This document shows positions 29,205-37,306 of a stretch of 64,000 bases of DNA, one piece after another. The notes under the pieces were generated by a model. It did no database searches, was not told the origin of the DNA, and saw only the letters and a program-made list of their open reading frames with translations. A program made the position numbers and the translations under genes. The DNA is from Devosia sp. Leaf420 (GTDB lineage: Bacteria; Pseudomonadota; Alphaproteobacteria; Rhizobiales; Devosiaceae), in assembly GCF_001425445.1 (NCBI RefSeq), contig NZ_LMQU01000013.1, forward strand, positions 62,001-126,000. Direction: 5' to 3'. Position 1 is the first letter of the stretch, and each line of letters starts with the position of its first letter.

Positions 29205-30514
29205 TGACCGATGCGATGACATCACGGCTCCGCGCCGTTCAGCCCGGCAAGACCACCCTCGTGGCCGTGCTTGATATTGGCTCGACCAAGATCTGCTGTG
29301 TCATCGCGCGTCTCATCCCGCGTGCCGAGGGCAAGGCCCTGCGTGGCCGTTCGCACCGCGCCGAAGTGATCGGCTTTGGTTACGGACCGTCCTCGGGCGT
29401 CAAGAGCGGCGTCGTTACCGATATCGAAAAAGCCGAGCACGCCATCCGCAATGTCGTCGGCATGGCAGAGCGCGCCGCGGGGCTGACGCTTGAGTCGGTT
29501 CTCGTCAACGTCACCGCGGGCCGTCTCGGCTCTGAAACCTTCTCCGCCGCCGTCTCGCTCGATGGCCAGGAAGTCGAAAAGACCGACATCGTCCGCGTCT
29601 TGAAAGCCGTTAATTCCCGCTCGGTTCGTCCCGAGCGCTCCATCATTCACGCGTTGCCGATCGGGTACGCGCTCGATGGCCAGAAGGGCATTCGCGATCC
29701 CAAGGGCATGGTCGGGGAAAAGCTAGGTGTCGATGTTGCCGTGGTCTCGGCGGAAACCCTCGCCATGCGCAATCTCGAACTGGTGCTGCATCGCTGCCAC
29801 CTGCAGATCGAAGCGCTTGTTGCCACGCCCTATGCCTCGGGTCTTGCGAGCCTTGTCGATGATGAAGCCCAGCTCGGCGTCGCCTGCCTCGATTTCGGTG
29901 GCGCCACCACCACCGTTTCCGTCTTTAACGACGGACACCTCGTCTATGCCGACGCCATCGCCATCGGCGGCCATCACCTGACCCTCGATATCGCGCGCCA
30001 GCTCTCCGTCAGCGTCGCCGATGCCGAGCGCCTCAAGACGCTTTATGGCTCCGTGCTGCCCGGTCAGGCCGACGAGCGCGACATGATCGCGATCCAGCCC
30101 GTCGGCGCCGCGCTCGACGAAGCGCCGGGGCAGGTGGCCCGCTCGGTCCTCACCCGTATCATGCGCCCGCGCATCGAAGAGATTCTTACCGCTATCCGCG
30201 ATCGCATGCAGGCTACCGGGATGATGGACGTCTGCGGTCGCCGTTTCGTTCTCACGGGCGGTGGCAGCGAGCTCACCGGCCTGCCTGAAGTCGCTCGCCG
30301 AACCTTGGCGCGCAATGTCCGCAATGGCCGCCCCATGGGCATTGCTGGCCTCCCCGAAATCGCGAAGAGCGCGGCCTTCTCGACCGTTGCCGGCATGCTG
30401 GTTTATCCGCAGGTCTGCGCCCAAGAATATACCGAGCCCCGCAGCACCCGTAAGCTCACCGGTACCGATGGCTACATCGCCCGGGTCGGCAATTGGCTGC
30501 GTTCGAGCTTTTAA
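29201..30514 (+). CDS. ftsA: Cell division protein FtsA
   Basis: An actin-like ATPase of 437 residues that tethers FtsZ to the membrane. Actin-fold signatures are VAVLDIGSTKICCVIA, the SHS2/1C domain, the second phosphate loop CLDFGGATTTVSVF and VLTGGGSELTGL. The extreme C-terminus GYIARVGNWLRSSF is the amphipathic membrane-targeting helix. It overlaps ftsQ at its start. Unlike in most relatives, ftsZ is not next: two genes and a long control region (1439 bases in total) intervene. Confidence 0.96.
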   Translation: MMTDAMTSRLRAVQPGKTTLVAVLDIGSTKICCVIARLIPRAEGKALRGRSHRAEVIGFGYGPSSGVKSGVVTDIEKAEHAIRNVVGMAERAAGLTLESVLVNVTAGRLGSETFSAAVSLDGQEVEKTDIVRVLKAVNSRSVRPERSIIHALPIGYALDGQKGIRDPKGMVGEKLGVDVAVVSAETLAMRNLELVLHRCHLQIEALVATPYASGLASLVDDEAQLGVACLDFGGATTTVSVFNDGHLVYADAIAIGGHHLTLDIARQLSVSVADAERLKTLYGSVLPGQADERDMIAIQPVGAALDEAPGQVARSVLTRIMRPRIEEILTAIRDRMQATGMMDVCGRRFVLTGGGSELTGLPEVARRTLARNVRNGRPMGIAGLPEIAKSAAFSTVAGMLVYPQVCAQEYTEPRSTRKLTGTDGYIARVGNWLRSSF

Positions 30515-30544
30515 TCTCGGGCCGGCGCTCTTAAGTTTGCCTCC

Positions 30545-30928
30545 ATGAGCAAGCATATCTTCAAAGACCGCGCCGCCCACGTTCCCGATTTCTGCCGGCC
30601 AACGGTTGATGTGCTCGCCCAATTCAGCGGTAAGTGGTTCCTCCACGTGCTCGGCGGCTTGCAGGGCGGCCCCAAGCGCTTCTCGGAACTTGAAGACAGT
30701 ATCGACGGTATCTCCCAGCGCATGTTGACCCTGACGCTGCGCACGCTCGAGCGTGACGGCCTCGTTACGCGCCATATCACTGCCTCCATCCCGCCGCGCG
30801 TCGACTACGAGCTGACCGAGCGCGGCCACAGCGTTATGGAGCCGCTGGCGGCGATCCACTCGTGGGCCCACCAGCACACGGACGGCATAGTCGAGTCGCG
30901 CCGCCTTTTCGACGAACGCGAGGTGTGA
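30545..30928 (+). CDS. HxlR-family transcriptional regulator
   Basis: A 127-residue winged helix-turn-helix dimer-type regulator. FSGKWFLHVLGGLQGGPKRFSELEDSIDGISQRMLTLTLRTLERDGLV is the standard HxlR DNA-binding core. One cysteine near the N-terminus, C17 in VPDFCRPTVDV, is at the position where redox- or quinone-sensing members carry their sensor cysteine. It lies 30 bases after ftsA, and a perfect palindrome and an FMN reductase follow, so it probably represses that reductase and responds to electrophile or oxidant stress. Confidence 0.9.
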   Translation: MSKHIFKDRAAHVPDFCRPTVDVLAQFSGKWFLHVLGGLQGGPKRFSELEDSIDGISQRMLTLTLRTLERDGLVTRHITASIPPRVDYELTERGHSVMEPLAAIHSWAHQHTDGIVESRRLFDEREV

Positions 30929-30937
30929 CCGGCCGAC

Positions 30938-30962
30938 ATTTTTGTTCGTGCCGAACAAAAAT
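30938..30962. promoter_or_regulatory. Perfect palindrome, probable HxlR operator
   Basis: Arm ATTTTTGTTCG (30938-30948), spacer TGC, then the exact reverse complement (30952-30962). It starts 9 bases after the HxlR stop and lies 73 bases before the FMN reductase start. The stem is AT-rich at its base, which suits an operator more than a terminator. Confidence 0.65.
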
Positions 30963-31035
30963 CTCCCGGTCTTGAGGATAGGTTGGGGCAGGGACCATTT
31001 CCGGTCTGGTTGAACACCAGTCAGGAAATTATCAA

Positions 31036-31602
31036 GTGACCAACAGACCGCGCATCGGCATTGTCATCAGCACCACCCGTGCCGCCCGCTTTGCCGACAA
31101 GCCAACCCAGTGGCTCCAATCCATCGCCGAGAGCCGCAGCGACCTCGATATCGAGATCGTCGATCTCCGCGATTATCCGCTGCCGTTTTTCGATGAATCG
31201 CTCGTCCACGACGACGGCCCCGCCGGCGCCAAATGGGCGACCAAGATGGCCGAGCTCGATGGCTACATCTTCGTCACCGCCGAATATAATCACTCGATCC
31301 CGGGCGTGCTCAAGAACGCCCTCGACCACGCGCACGCCGAATACAATCGCAAGCCCGCCGCCTTTGTCGGCTATGGCGGCGTCGGTGGTGCCCGGGCCGT
31401 CGAACAACTGCGCCTGATCCTTGCCGAACTCCAGATTGCGACGCTCAAGCATGCGGTCCACATCAACGCCAACGAACTCGTGCCGCTGATGAGGAGCGAA
31501 AAGACCTTTGCCGACTTCCCCTATCTGACCGAAGCCGCAAACGTCATGCTCGACCAGCTCGTCTGGTGGGCCAACGCCCTCAAGACGGCGCGGGCGGCGT
31601 AG
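31036..31602 (+). CDS. NADPH-dependent FMN reductase family protein
   Basis: A flavodoxin-like flavoprotein of 188 residues. The phosphate loop is in GIVISTTRAARFADKP, and AEYNHSIPGVLKNALDH is the hallmark flavin-binding loop of the family. GYGGVGGARAVEQLR follows. Members reduce quinones, azo compounds, chromate or free FMN. The start is a GTG with AGGA at 31023-31026. With the HxlR regulator and the palindrome between them, it forms a compact redox-response unit lodged between ftsA and ftsZ. The actual substrate cannot be told from sequence. Confidence 0.9.
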   Translation: MTNRPRIGIVISTTRAARFADKPTQWLQSIAESRSDLDIEIVDLRDYPLPFFDESLVHDDGPAGAKWATKMAELDGYIFVTAEYNHSIPGVLKNALDHAHAEYNRKPAAFVGYGGVGGARAVEQLRLILAELQIATLKHAVHINANELVPLMRSEKTFADFPYLTEAANVMLDQLVWWANALKTARAA

Positions 31603-31730
31603 GCTCGTAAACCCTCCCACCGGGAGGCGAAGCGTCCAAAAGAGAATCGGCCGAGTATCAACCGGCTGATTCACCCTCGTGACATTCCGGTCACCGGTGA
31701 AGGGCAGGGCGATCATAACTGCGTTGGTGG

Positions 31731-31921
31731 TTAATGACGCACACGCTCGTTTAACCTTGGCCAGTTAACCTTGAAAACCAGCCTCTCAAGCGGCTTTCCG
31801 GCGATTTTGCCGGTTAATGGCGCGTAAACGCATAACGCCACTGTCTCGCAATTTGCGCCATTCTTAACGCAATCGGGACACTTGTTAGGCTCTGGTTAAC
31901 GAATAGGCGGGTAAATCTTAA
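31731..31921 (+). promoter_or_regulatory. ftsZ upstream region with seven TTAA motifs, possible CtrA sites
   Basis: The 351-base gap 31603-31953 has no gene. TTAA occurs at 31731, 31751, 31765, 31814, 31864, 31896 and 31918, four of them as TTAAC. A direct repeat of TTAACCTTG (31751 and 31765) has a 14-base period, and TTAA-N7-TAAAC at 31814-31829 nearly matches the CtrA consensus TTAA-N7-TTAAC. CtrA controls ftsZ in Caulobacter; its action here is inferred. Confidence 0.5.
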
Positions 31922-31953
31922 TCAACCACGCCACCTATGGGGCCATGCCATAA

Positions 31954-33630
31954 ATGACCATCAATCTGACGATCCCCGATATCCAGGAACTCAAGCCCCG
32001 CATCACCGTGTTCGGTGCCGGCGGCGCCGGGGGTAACGCCGTTAACAACATGATCGAGTCCGGTCTCAGCGGCGTCGATTTCGTGGTTGCCAACACGGAC
32101 GCCCAGGCTCTCTCGCTCTCCAAGGCCCAGCGCATCATCCAACTCGGCGTCGGCGTCACCGAAGGTCTCGGTGCCGGCTCGCACCCCGAAGTTGGTCGTG
32201 CCGCTGCCGAAGAAAGCTGGGACGAAATCAACGACCACCTCTCCGGTTCGCACATGGTGTTCATCACCGCCGGCATGGGTGGCGGCACCGGCACCGGCTC
32301 TGCCCCGGTCATCGCCCGTGCAGCCCGCGAACAGGGTATTCTGACGGTTGGCGTGGTCACCAAGCCGTTCAATTTCGAAGGCAATCGCCGCATGCGTCTG
32401 GCCGATGACGGCATCGACGAGCTGCACCGCCATGTCGATACGCTCATCGTCATCCCGAACCAGAACCTCTTCCGCGTTGCCAACGAGAAGACCACCTTTG
32501 CCGACGCCTTCTCGATGGCCGACCAGGTGCTGTTCTCGGGCGTTGCCTGTATCACTGACCTCATGGTCAAAGAGGGCCTGATCAACCTCGACTTCGCCGA
32601 CGTTCGCGCCGTCATGCGCGGCATGGGCAAGGCAATGATGGGTACCGGCGAAGCCTCCGGCGAAGATCGTGCCCGCCACGCCGCAGAAGCTGCCATCGCC
32701 AATCCGCTCCTCGATGATGTATCGATGCAGGGCGCCCGTGGCCTCCTCATCTCCATCACCGGCGGCCCGGACCTCACCCTTTACGAAGTCGATGAAGCTG
32801 CTTCCCGCATCCGCGAAGAAGTCGACTCAGACGCCAACATCATCCTTGGCGCGACCTACGATCCCGATCTCACCGGCACAATCCGCGTGTCCGTCGTCGC
32901 CACCGGCACCGACGCGACTATGGTTCAGGCTCTCGAGCCTGCCAAGCCGCATGCATCGCGGACCCCGCTCGCCGTTCGCCGCCACGTGCCGGTCGAACCG
33001 TCCCGCGCTGTTCCGGCACCAGCTCCCGAGCCCGCACCGGTCGCCATGGAAGACATCGGCTTCGAGGTCGAATCGGCAGTCGCTCAGGCTTTTGTTGCCG
33101 ACCGTACCGCTGCCTCCGCGCACAGCCACCACATGGCTGAAGACGACGGCATCCTGGTCGAGCCCTATGTTCCAGCAGCCGAAATGATGGCCGAGCCTGA
33201 AGAGGCTCCGATGGTCGAAGAAAAGCCGATTCCCAGCGTCTATGTGCCCTCTCACGCTGCCCGTCCGGACGGTTATCGCCGTATGCCGCGCACCGAGGAG
33301 CTTCCGGTTGTTGCACGCCAGACACAGCAGGCTCAGGATCGTCAGGTCGAAGAGCCCCGCAATGCCCGTGCGCTCTTCAAGCGTCTGGCCTCCAATGTCG
33401 GCCTGAACATCGGTCAGCAGCAGCCAGAACAGCGTCAGGAACCCGTCGCTCGTACCGCCGATGATGCAGCTGCCCGCAGCGCAATTGAAGCAGGCGGCGC
33501 AAGGACTTCGCGTGTTCCCCCGGCTGCCGAAGGCGCCCGTGGCAACCTCGACAACCATGGTCGTGCTCCAGCCGCTGCACCCCAGAAGGATAGCCTCGAA
33601 ATCCCGGCCTTCCTCCGCAAGCACGGTTAG
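31954..33630 (+). CDS. ftsZ: Cell division GTPase FtsZ
   Basis: The tubulin-like Z-ring protein, 558 residues. The GTP-binding G box is GGGTGTGS at 109-116, and the T7 synergy loop is [11 protein letters not shown] near residue 211. The globular domain ends at about 320. A linker of about 220 residues rich in Ala, Pro and Glu follows, longer than in enterobacteria but normal for alphaproteobacteria. The C-terminal peptide [11 protein letters not shown] binds FtsA and other partners. A strong terminator follows at once. ftsZ therefore appears to be a single-gene unit with its own long promoter region. Confidence 0.98.
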   Translation: MTINLTIPDIQELKPRITVFGAGGAGGNAVNNMIESGLSGVDFVVANTDAQALSLSKAQRIIQLGVGVTEGLGAGSHPEVGRAAAEESWDEINDHLSGSHMVFITAGMGGGTGTGSAPVIARAAREQGILTVGVVTKPFNFEGNRRMRLADDGIDELHRHVDTLIVIPNQNLFRVANEKTTFADAFSMADQVLFSGVACITDLMVKEGLINLDFADVRAVMRGMGKAMMGTGEASGEDRARHAAEAAIANPLLDDVSMQGARGLLISITGGPDLTLYEVDEAASRIREEVDSDANIILGATYDPDLTGTIRVSVVATGTDATMVQALEPAKPHASRTPLAVRRHVPVEPSRAVPAPAPEPAPVAMEDIGFEVESAVAQAFVADRTAASAHSHHMAEDDGILVEPYVPAAEMMAEPEEAPMVEEKPIPSVYVPSHAARPDGYRRMPRTEELPVVARQTQQAQDRQVEEPRNARALFKRLASNVGLNIGQQQPEQRQEPVARTADDAAARSAIEAGGARTSRVPPAAEGARGNLDNHGRAPAAAPQKDSLEIPAFLRKHG

Positions 33631-33659
33631 AACCCGTTAAATTCAAGTCTGTAAACGTG

Positions 33660-33691
33660 ACTCGGCGCGACTTCCGCGCCGAGTTTTTTTT
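33660..33691 (+). terminator. Intrinsic terminator of ftsZ
   Basis: CTCGGCGCG (33661-33669) pairs with CGCGCCGAG (33675-33683), closed by one more A-T pair, followed by eight T residues. Confidence 0.95.
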
Positions 33692-33740
33692 GGCTAACAG
33701 TCGTGCGAGCGTGAGACCCTTGGGGTGGAGTAAATAGAGT

Positions 33741-34697
33741 ATGAAAAAAATGTCCACACGCCAGCGCACGCTTGCCGGTGAAGTGACCTTTTCGGGCTAT
33801 GGCGTACACACCGCTGCACCCGTCAATCTGTCCATCGGACCAGCGCCGGCTGATAGTGGCTTTCTCATCCGCCGCGATATGGGCGATGGCCGGATTACCC
33901 AGCCGGTCTCCGTGCATTTTTCGCGCGTCAGCCGCACCACACTGTGCACCACTCTCGACCTCGGCGACAGCGTCAGCGTCGCAACTGTCGAACATGTGAC
34001 CTCGGCCCTGTCAGGCATGGGCGTCGACAATGCTCTCATCACACTTGATGGCCCGGAATGCCCCATCCTCGATGGCAGCGCGCATCCCTTCGCTGCGGCC
34101 ATCATGGACGTCGGTCTCGACACCCAGCCGGCCCACCGCAAATTCCTCAAGATCATCCGCGCCGTCACCGTGCGCAACAACGACGCCTTCGCTGCGCTCG
34201 AGCCCTATAATGGCCGCGCGCTCGATCTCGAGATCGACTTCGATTCCAAGGTCATTGGCCGCCAGCGCATGATCTTCGATTGGACGCCGCGCCGTTATCT
34301 CGAAGATGTGTCCCGCGCCCGTACCTTCGGCTTTGCCCGCGATGCCAAGGCGCTGCGCCAGGCCGGCTACGCCCTCGGCTCCAGCGTCGACAATTCCATC
34401 ACCGTCGATGAGGACCGCGTCCTCAATCCCGATGGCCTGCGCTACGAAGACGAATTCGTGCGCCACAAGCTGCTCGACGCGATCGGCGACCTCTCGCTCG
34501 GTGGCCTGCCCATCTGGGGCCGCTTCCGCTCTTACAAGGGCGGCCACGCGCTCAACGCGCATGTGCTTGCCGGTCTCTTTGCGAGCGAAGCCAATTATGA
34601 GATAGTCAACGCCGAGGATCTGCCGCTGGAAGTCGAGAATTTCGACGATCAGCCCGAGGGTCTTGGCGTACGTCATTATCTCCGGTCCGTCCGCTGA
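33741..34697 (+). CDS. lpxC: UDP-3-O-acyl-N-acetylglucosamine deacetylase
   Basis: A zinc hydrolase of 318 residues, the committed step of lipid A synthesis. RTLAGEVTFSGYGVHTAAPVNLSIGPA begins the first domain. VEHVTSALSGMGVDNA supplies one zinc histidine, and HKLLDAIGDLSL two zinc ligands and the GDLxL signature. GGHALNAHV holds the catalytic histidine. The ATG at 33741 is followed by a second at 33750, either of which may be used. It has its own promoter region after the ftsZ terminator. Confidence 0.96.
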   Translation: MKKMSTRQRTLAGEVTFSGYGVHTAAPVNLSIGPAPADSGFLIRRDMGDGRITQPVSVHFSRVSRTTLCTTLDLGDSVSVATVEHVTSALSGMGVDNALITLDGPECPILDGSAHPFAAAIMDVGLDTQPAHRKFLKIIRAVTVRNNDAFAALEPYNGRALDLEIDFDSKVIGRQRMIFDWTPRRYLEDVSRARTFGFARDAKALRQAGYALGSSVDNSITVDEDRVLNPDGLRYEDEFVRHKLLDAIGDLSLGGLPIWGRFRSYKGGHALNAHVLAGLFASEANYEIVNAEDLPLEVENFDDQPEGLGVRHYLRSVR

Positions 34698-34833
34698 CCG
34701 CAGCGAGATAGTCGCAAAACGCGCCCGAAAGGGCAGGGTGATCGGGGCAGGCGGCTCAGCCTGCGCCACAGTTTTGATCCAATTGCTAATTACGCCGCAA
34801 GCGATTGTGGATGAATGAAGAACGGGGCACTGC

Positions 34834-35679
34834 GTGACTGTTAACGTTGTAAGCCAGATGACAGGTCGGATTGCCCGATTTGCCGCCATGGGTCTTTTCG
34901 CCGCCGTGCTCACCGCCTGCGCGGGCGGCGGGCTCTTTGGTCCACCCAAGCTCAAGGAAGAACCGATCGTTCCCGCAGCCTCGCTCTATCAGGGCGCGCT
35001 GGACGATATGGATCGCCAGTATTTCCAGACCGCGGTCAAAAAGCTCGAACAGCTCGATCGTCAGCATCCGCGCGATGCGCTGACCGAAAAGAGCAAGCTG
35101 ATGCAGGTCTATGCGAACTATCGCATGGGCAAGTTCGATCAGGCCATTCTCGCGGCCGATCGCTTCATGGCGCTGTACCCCAATGGCAAGGACGTTCCCT
35201 ACGTCCTCTGGCTCAAGGGCACGTCTTATTACGCGCAGATCAAGGACATCACCCGCGATCAGCAGCTCTCGCGCGATGCGATCGACACCTATAACCTTCT
35301 GATCTCGAACTACCCGAACTCCGAGCACGCCAAGGACGCCAAGGAAAAGCTCCTCGTCGGTTATGACCAGCTCGCGGGCAAGGAAATGTCGGTCGGCCGC
35401 TACTATCTCGGCAATGGCGACTATACCGGCGCCATCAACCGCTTCCGCGAAGTCGTCGAAAAGTGGCAGACGTCCACCCACATCGAAGAAGCGCTCTATC
35501 GCCTGACCGAAGCCTATCTGCTGCTCGGCCTCACCAACGAAGCCATGTCCGCAGCCGCTGTCCTAGGCCACAACTACCCATCCAGCGACTGGTACAAGCG
35601 CGCCTTCGCCCTCCTCGGCAAACAAGGCCTCGCCCCCCAGCTCAACTCCGGCAGCTGGCTCGCCGCCCACCAAAGCTGA
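34834..35679 (+). CDS. bamD: Outer membrane protein assembly factor BamD
   Basis: A TPR lipoprotein of 281 residues in the BAM complex that inserts outer membrane beta-barrels. The lipobox is LTAC (AAVLTACAGGG, cysteine at about residue 29). The body has five TPR-like helical pairs, starting ASLYQGALDDMDRQYFQTAVKKLEQLD. ALTEKSKLMQVYANYRMGKFDQAILAADRF is typical of the family. GTG at 34834 and ATG at 34858 are both possible starts; either yields a usable lipoprotein signal. The strong terminator at 35702 ends the unit. Confidence 0.95.
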   Translation: MTVNVVSQMTGRIARFAAMGLFAAVLTACAGGGLFGPPKLKEEPIVPAASLYQGALDDMDRQYFQTAVKKLEQLDRQHPRDALTEKSKLMQVYANYRMGKFDQAILAADRFMALYPNGKDVPYVLWLKGTSYYAQIKDITRDQQLSRDAIDTYNLLISNYPNSEHAKDAKEKLLVGYDQLAGKEMSVGRYYLGNGDYTGAINRFREVVEKWQTSTHIEEALYRLTEAYLLLGLTNEAMSAAAVLGHNYPSSDWYKRAFALLGKQGLAPQLNSGSWLAAHQS

Positions 35680-35701
35680 GTTTTTCATTTTTGAGTTGAA
35701 G

Positions 35702-35723
35702 AGGGCCCTTCGGGGCCCTTTTT
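35702..35723 (+). terminator. Intrinsic terminator of bamD
   Basis: AGGGCCC (35702-35708), tetraloop TTCG, GGGCCCT (35713-35719), followed by a run of five T. Confidence 0.95.
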
Positions 35724-35780
35724 GTTTGACCGCCGTTAACGAGTCGAGTGTTGGCCACTCACGCCGTGAGCCACCGTCTT

Positions 35781-35845
35781 CCCTCGCCCCTTGTGGGAGA
35801 GGGACCGGGCAATCTGCGTTCAGCAGATTGGCCAGGGTGAGGGGT
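35781..35845. repeat. Palindromic intergenic repeat, family C
   Basis: Begins CCCTCGCCCC and ends GGTGAGGGGT, so the ends pair. Inside are CCCTC ... GAGGG around TTGTGGGA and the hairpin AATCTGC-GTTCA-GCAGATT at about 35811-35829. Only one copy is seen in the window; this kind of element is a common dispersed repeat in this order. Confidence 0.65.
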
Positions 35846-35939
35846 CCTCTCTCCCCACGCGGCAGGTTGGTGTATGAAACCCAGCCTTCACTTCTGACGT
35901 TTACGCTGTCGCCCAATCACAGTCCTCAGGCCGACATAG

Positions 35940-36239
35940 ATGTGGCACTTCGCCAAATTGCTGATCAAGGACACGACCGGTCTCACGGATCCGGTACTGC
36001 ACCTGCTCGTCGGCACCGTGCTCTATCTCGGCCTAGCCCTCGCTCTCCGCCGACCCTTCCTCGCTCTGGCGATCGTCGTTACTCTCCAGCTCACCAACGA
36101 GATCATCGACCTCATCGAAAATCTCAACGGCGCCGGCCTCTCCGGTGCCCTCGAAGACACGGCACTGACGCTGATCCCTGCGGTCCTGATCGCTCTCCTT
36201 CTTAGCGAGCTACAAAAGGCGCTGCTAAAGCTGGTGTGA
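35940..36239 (+). CDS. Small integral membrane protein of unknown function
   Basis: A 99-residue protein with three hydrophobic segments: about 19-37 (PVLHLLVGTVLYLGLALAL), 40-56 (FLALAIVVTLQLTNEII) and 75-92 (ALTLIPAVLIALLL). The charged motif TNEIIDLIENLNG at the end of the second helix may line a site in or near the membrane. I do not recognise a named family. It stands alone after a repeat and before a methyltransferase gene. Confidence 0.6.
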   Translation: MWHFAKLLIKDTTGLTDPVLHLLVGTVLYLGLALALRRPFLALAIVVTLQLTNEIIDLIENLNGAGLSGALEDTALTLIPAVLIALLLSELQKALLKLV

Positions 36240-36312
36240 GTTCTCCCAAGCCGGTGCTTTGACTTCCCCGCCGCCGCGCCTATCTCTGGTCACCCCCAGC
36301 TAGGACCCTCCC

Positions 36313-36987
36313 ATGCCCGCACCCTTCGACGCCGAAGCCGCTCGCCACTATGCCGATGGCCCGCCGCGGCAGGTGCCGGGCTTTGCGGGCATCCACCGCA
36401 TGATGAACCTGCTCCTCGCCGAAACTGTGCCGGAAGAGGCGGAAATCCTCGTGCTCGGCGCTGGGGGTGGTCTCGAACTGAAGGCCCTGGCCGATTTCCG
36501 CTCCGGCTGGCGACTATCGGGCGTCGACCCCTCTGCCGACATGCTCTCCCTCGCACGCCACACCGCGGCCGAGCATCTTGATCGCATCACCTTGACCGAG
36601 GGCTATATCGACGCAGCGCCCGAGGGCCGGTTCGATGCGGCGACAAGCCTCCTGGTCTTTCACTTTATCCCGCGCGAGCAGCGCCTCGAAACGCTCCGCC
36701 AGCTCCGCCGCCGCCTCAAGTCTGGCGCTCCGCTCATCCTTGCCCATATCAGCTTCCCGCAGACCGAGCCCGAACGCTCTCGCTGGATTGCCCGCCACGT
36801 CGCTTATGGCCAGGCCGACGATGTCGATCCCGCGACTGCAGCCAAGGCCCGCGAAGCGATCGCCACTCGCCTCAACATCCTCGCGCCGGAAGAGGAAGAG
36901 GCCATGCTCCGCGAGGCAGGATTTGCCGATATCAGTCTTTTCTATTCTGCCTTCAGTTTCCGTGGCTGGGTGGCGTATGCGGAATAG
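36313..36987 (+). CDS. Class I SAM-dependent methyltransferase
   Basis: A 224-residue methyltransferase of the UbiE/type 11-12 group. Motif I is ILVLGAGGGLELKALA at about 45-60, the SAM ribose-binding acid is in LSGVDPSADML, and the post-core motif is LRRRLKSGAPLILAHIS. The C-terminal FYSAFSFRGWVAYAE resembles small-molecule methyltransferases. Substrate is unknown. A weak promoter (TTGACT at 36259, TATCTC at 36281, 16-base spacing) precedes it. A family A repeat follows. Confidence 0.85.
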   Translation: MPAPFDAEAARHYADGPPRQVPGFAGIHRMMNLLLAETVPEEAEILVLGAGGGLELKALADFRSGWRLSGVDPSADMLSLARHTAAEHLDRITLTEGYIDAAPEGRFDAATSLLVFHFIPREQRLETLRQLRRRLKSGAPLILAHISFPQTEPERSRWIARHVAYGQADDVDPATAAKAREAIATRLNILAPEEEEAMLREAGFADISLFYSAFSFRGWVAYAE

Positions 36988-37004
36988 CCTCAAAGTCGGC
37001 ATGT

Positions 37005-37120
37005 CACCCCCTCCCAGCCTCCCCCATCAAGGGGGAGGTGCCGAGCCGGTGGTCGTGAACCGACCGAGCCACAAACTCGATCTTACACCTCCCCCTTGAT
37101 GGGGGAGGCGGGAGGGGGTG
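37005..37120. repeat. Paired palindromic intergenic repeat, family A, copy 3
   Basis: CACCCCCTCCC (37005-37015) and GGGAGGGGGTG (37110-37120) close the element. The two inner hairpins CCTCCCCC-ATCAA-GGGGGAGG and CCTCCCCC-TTGA-TGGGGGAGG match the 11672 copy almost base for base, including the spacer words AAACTCGAT and CACCTCC. The 319-base gap before recN otherwise holds only the presumed recN promoter. Confidence 0.92.
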
Positions 37121-37306
37121 TCCACCGCGCCCTCATTCATTAGCCTGAGCCACCCCCCACAAATCTCTCCACCGCCCAGTTGCCATTTTGTTCTTTTTCG
37201 ATATCATGCCTGCCGTTCGCATTGCTGTGCGAAAGTGAATTGCCGCAGACGCCGGGCGGCCCTCAAATGCTATGAGGCAAGCCCGATAGGCCCTGGATAG
37301 ATCCGC

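Noticed and set aside
37121..37306. Possible LexA box before recN (GTTC words at about 37209 and 37226)
   Set aside because: The spacing does not fit GTTC-N7-GTTC, and the second half-site is absent in each case.
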